NCBI GenBank assembly: GCA_965247255.1
Contig: CBDFGS010000013.1
Location: 682,001 to 746,000 of the forward strand
Reading direction: 5' to 3'
DNA: 64,000 nt
Origin: CBDFGS01 sp965247255
GTDB lineage: Bacteria > Chloroflexota > Dehalococcoidia > Lucifugimonadales > CAUZJF01
Made by a program: the position numbers and the translations under genes. Shown piece by piece: positions 62,147 to 64,000 of this stretch. Each line of letters begins with the position of its first letter. The stretch's first letter is position 1. A model generated the notes under the pieces. The model made no database searches and was not told the DNA's origin. It saw only the letters and a program-made list of their open reading frames with translations.

Positions 62147-63262
62147 CTAGGCCTTCCGCTCGGCGTCGATCCTGGCTCTGGCCAAGGGCAAAAGGTCGGC
62201 GGCCGCGCGTCGGCACTCTTCGACATGAGGGTAGCCGGACAGTATGAACTCGTCGATACCCAATCTCCAGTACCCGAGAAGCTCGTCGGCTACCTGCTCC
62301 GGTGTTCCTACCAGAGCGGTGCCGCAGTTGACCCTTACGGAAGATATCCCGTTCCACAGGTGCGGCCCCAGCCGATGGTCGTTAGCGGCCTGGGCCTGGG
62401 CGCGCTGCCCGACCATCGGAGTGCCGGCGAAGACGGCCTGCCTCTGCTCCTTCACCCTCACGTCGGCCTGGGAGAGCAGCTCATCCGCCGCCGCCCACGC
62501 CTCTGCTTCAGTGTCTCGCACTACCAGGTGGGAGCGCAGACCGTATTCCCCGCTGCGGCCGGCTTCCGAGAAGCTGGCGCCGGCCCGCCTGAGGTGCTGC
62601 GCGATCGCCTCCTGCGGCTGAATCCACGCCAGGTAGACGTCCGCCTGACTACCGGCAAGTGCAAGCGCGTCCGGGGAGGCGCCTCCGAGGTAGAACCTCG
62701 GGCCGCCGACCGTTCCGGGGGAGACCATAGCGCCGCGCAGGTGAACATGGGCGCCCTCGAAGACGACCGGCTCCGGCGCCTCCCACAGCTTCCGGCACGC
62801 AGCGATGAACTCCTCGGCCCGCGAGTACCTGGTCGCATGGTCGCTCACCTCGCCCAGCCGCTCAAAGTCGCCCTGTATCCCACCCGGCACGATGTTTAAG
62901 TCCAGGCGGCCGTCGCTCATCTGGTCCAGTGTGGCGGCCATCTGCGCGAACAGCCCAGTCGAGATAAACCCGGGCCTCACGGCTACGAGGAAACGGATTC
63001 GATCGGTGACTGCCGCGAGTCCCGTCACGGTCGTCCAGGTCTCGGCCAGCGGCGCGCCCTCCTCGAAGAGTCCGTTGGCGAACCTGGTGGGTATCAGCAG
63101 CGAGTAGAAGCCGCACTCCTCGGCTGTCTCGACGACTCGGCGCAGGTATTCGAACGTAGGAGGCCGCTCGGCCCGATAGGTGCCGATATGATGACCGTCC
63201 CCGTCGATGGGGACGAACCAGTCGAAGCGTGGGGCGGGCCGTTCAGAGGGTCGCGACGTCAC
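62147..63262 (-). CDS. LLM-class flavin-dependent monooxygenase, SsuD-like
   Basis: 371 residues. It matches the alkanesulfonate monooxygenase type: FDWFVPIDGDGHHIG, AEECGFYSLLIPTRF, RIRFLVAVRPGFISTGLFAQMAATLDQMSDGRLDLNIVPGG, and GPRFYLGGASPDALALA. Such enzymes use reduced FMN and oxygen to cleave C-S or related bonds. It abuts cinA with no gap. Sulfonate use is possible but other substrates are known for the family. Confidence 0.88.
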   Translation of the reverse strand: MTSRPSERPAPRFDWFVPIDGDGHHIGTYRAERPPTFEYLRRVVETAEECGFYSLLIPTRFANGLFEEGAPLAETWTTVTGLAAVTDRIRFLVAVRPGFISTGLFAQMAATLDQMSDGRLDLNIVPGGIQGDFERLGEVSDHATRYSRAEEFIAACRKLWEAPEPVVFEGAHVHLRGAMVSPGTVGGPRFYLGGASPDALALAGSQADVYLAWIQPQEAIAQHLRRAGASFSEAGRSGEYGLRSHLVVRDTEAEAWAAADELLSQADVRVKEQRQAVFAGTPMVGQRAQAQAANDHRLGPHLWNGISSVRVNCGTALVGTPEQVADELLGYWRLGIDEFILSGYPHVEECRRAAADLLPLARARIDAERKA

Positions 63263-63304
63263 TGGACAGCTCAGCGCGTTCGCCGATAGCGCGGACGCAG
63301 GGAG

Positions 63305-63994
63305 TCAGGCATACTTGTCACGCAGAATCCTCGCTCCCTGGCACATAGCGCTGAGCTTCAGGTAGGCCTCGTCGATGTCCATAGGGTTGGCGCTGGAGGG
63401 GGCGAAGCCGCAGTCGGGGTTGAGGGTGATTCGCTCCTTCGGTACAAGCTCCATGGCTCGCTCGACGCGTTCCACAACCTCCTGCGCGTTTTCGACATGC
63501 GGATCGGTGTGGTCGATAACACCGAGCCCTAGGACCTTGTCCTCCGGGAAGTCCCTCAGCACCCCGATACCGCCTGCGTCTGGAGTTGCGAACTCCATGG
63601 CGAACCGGTCCACGTTCATTCGCCCCAGGGCATTGATAATCAGGTCGTAGGGGCCCTTGGCGCCATGCTGCCGGTCCCAGTGCGCGTGACACAGGTGCAC
63701 GCTCAGAAATACGCCCTCATTCCCCTCCGCTGCGCCATTGACGCACTTGACGCTCAGCTCGATCTCGTTCTCCACGTCGGTTACGCCGTCACGCTCCCTG
63801 TATGCCGGGTCCACCAGCAGCGCAAGCCACGGGTCGTCCAGTTGGACCGCGTCTACACCGACTTCGGCGAGCGCTCTGATCTCGTCTCGGATGATAGGGA
63901 TACACGCCTCCATGAACTCTTCACGCGTGGCATAGGCTGACGGCGAGTGCTGCGGGCTCCACATGCGCCGCCCTATCGTGTACGGTGACGGCAC
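63305..63994 (-). CDS. MetE-like (cobalamin-independent methionine synthase-type) protein, 5' partial
   Basis: The frame is open to the window edge, so the real start lies beyond 64000. A GTG at 63994 is only the first start in view. About 230 residues of the C-terminal catalytic barrel are seen: VDAVQLDDPWLALL, HLCHAHWDRQHG with His and Cys, FAMEFATPDAGGIGVL, LGLGVIDHTDPHVE, and LNPDCGFAPSS with the second zinc Cys. These hold the zinc site of MetE and of related methyltransferases. The full family length suggests that about 100-150 residues are missing. A true methionine synthase role is uncertain. Confidence 0.8.
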   Translation of the reverse strand: MPSPYTIGRRMWSPQHSPSAYATREEFMEACIPIIRDEIRALAEVGVDAVQLDDPWLALLVDPAYRERDGVTDVENEIELSVKCVNGAAEGNEGVFLSVHLCHAHWDRQHGAKGPYDLIINALGRMNVDRFAMEFATPDAGGIGVLRDFPEDKVLGLGVIDHTDPHVENAQEVVERVERAMELVPKERITLNPDCGFAPSSANPMDIDEAYLKLSAMCQGARILRDKYA

Positions 63995-64000
63995 CGCCGC

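Overview
The window is bacterial chromosomal DNA of moderately high G+C. The gene families and order point to a Chloroflexota-type genome (Dehalococcoidia/SAR202-like): DUF3179 lipoproteins, SsuD-like flavin monooxygenases, a MetE-like fragment, zinc-type S14/S4/L36, and long Ala/Glu/Pro/Lys extensions on several ribosomal and RNA polymerase subunits. The taxonomic guess is inference. No 16S gene is present.

Layout. (1) 1-15.3 kb is accessory DNA ploughed by insertion sequences. An IS21-type element (1147-3572) truncates a BTAD-type regulator. Two identical 1704-bp IS1380-type copies lie in inverted orientation at 8551-10254 and 13614-15317. The first splits one membrane-protein gene, which can be rejoined exactly by removing the IS and one 5-bp target duplication. 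The second joins unrelated gene remnants. (2) 15.2-18.4 kb holds two DUF3179 lipoprotein genes. In both, an in-frame TGA replaces the first Cys of the CPLC motif, and both have a hairpin at exactly the same distance downstream. They look like a pair of selenoproteins. A DUF971 gene lies between them. (3) 18.76-22.0 kb is a small integrative element in a tRNA-Val(GAC) gene, bounded by 54-bp direct repeats. Its integrase frame runs through the repeat, so excision would fuse it in frame to a small HTH gene at the other end.

(4) 22.4-30.7 kb encodes rpoC and rpoB on the minus strand, divergent from the ribosomal gene cluster. (5) 30.9-35.4 kb is an accessory block between rpoB and rpsL, bounded by 17-bp inverted repeats and a 4-bp direct repeat. 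It carries a Panacea-type antitoxin with a small toxin candidate, an IS transposase, and a three-gene cassette (Zn-ribbon protein, DUF488, DuOB-like protein). (6) 35.4-58.1 kb is the str-S10-spc-alpha ribosomal supercluster on the plus strand. It runs from a consensus promoter before rpsL to a strong terminator after rpsI: rpsL, rpsG, fusA, the S10 and spc genes, secY, adk, map, infA, rpmJ, rpsM, rpsK, a membrane protein, rpsD, rpoA, rplQ, truA, rplM, rpsI. There is no tuf gene between fusA and rpsJ.

(7) 58.2-64 kb holds metabolic genes: an HpcH/HpaI aldolase, an acetamidase/formamidase and a VOC protein. A promoter-to-terminator interval that looks like a small RNA or leader follows. On the minus strand come cinA, an SsuD-like monooxygenase, and a MetE-like fragment cut by the window edge.

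All calls come from reading the sequence. No database search was run.
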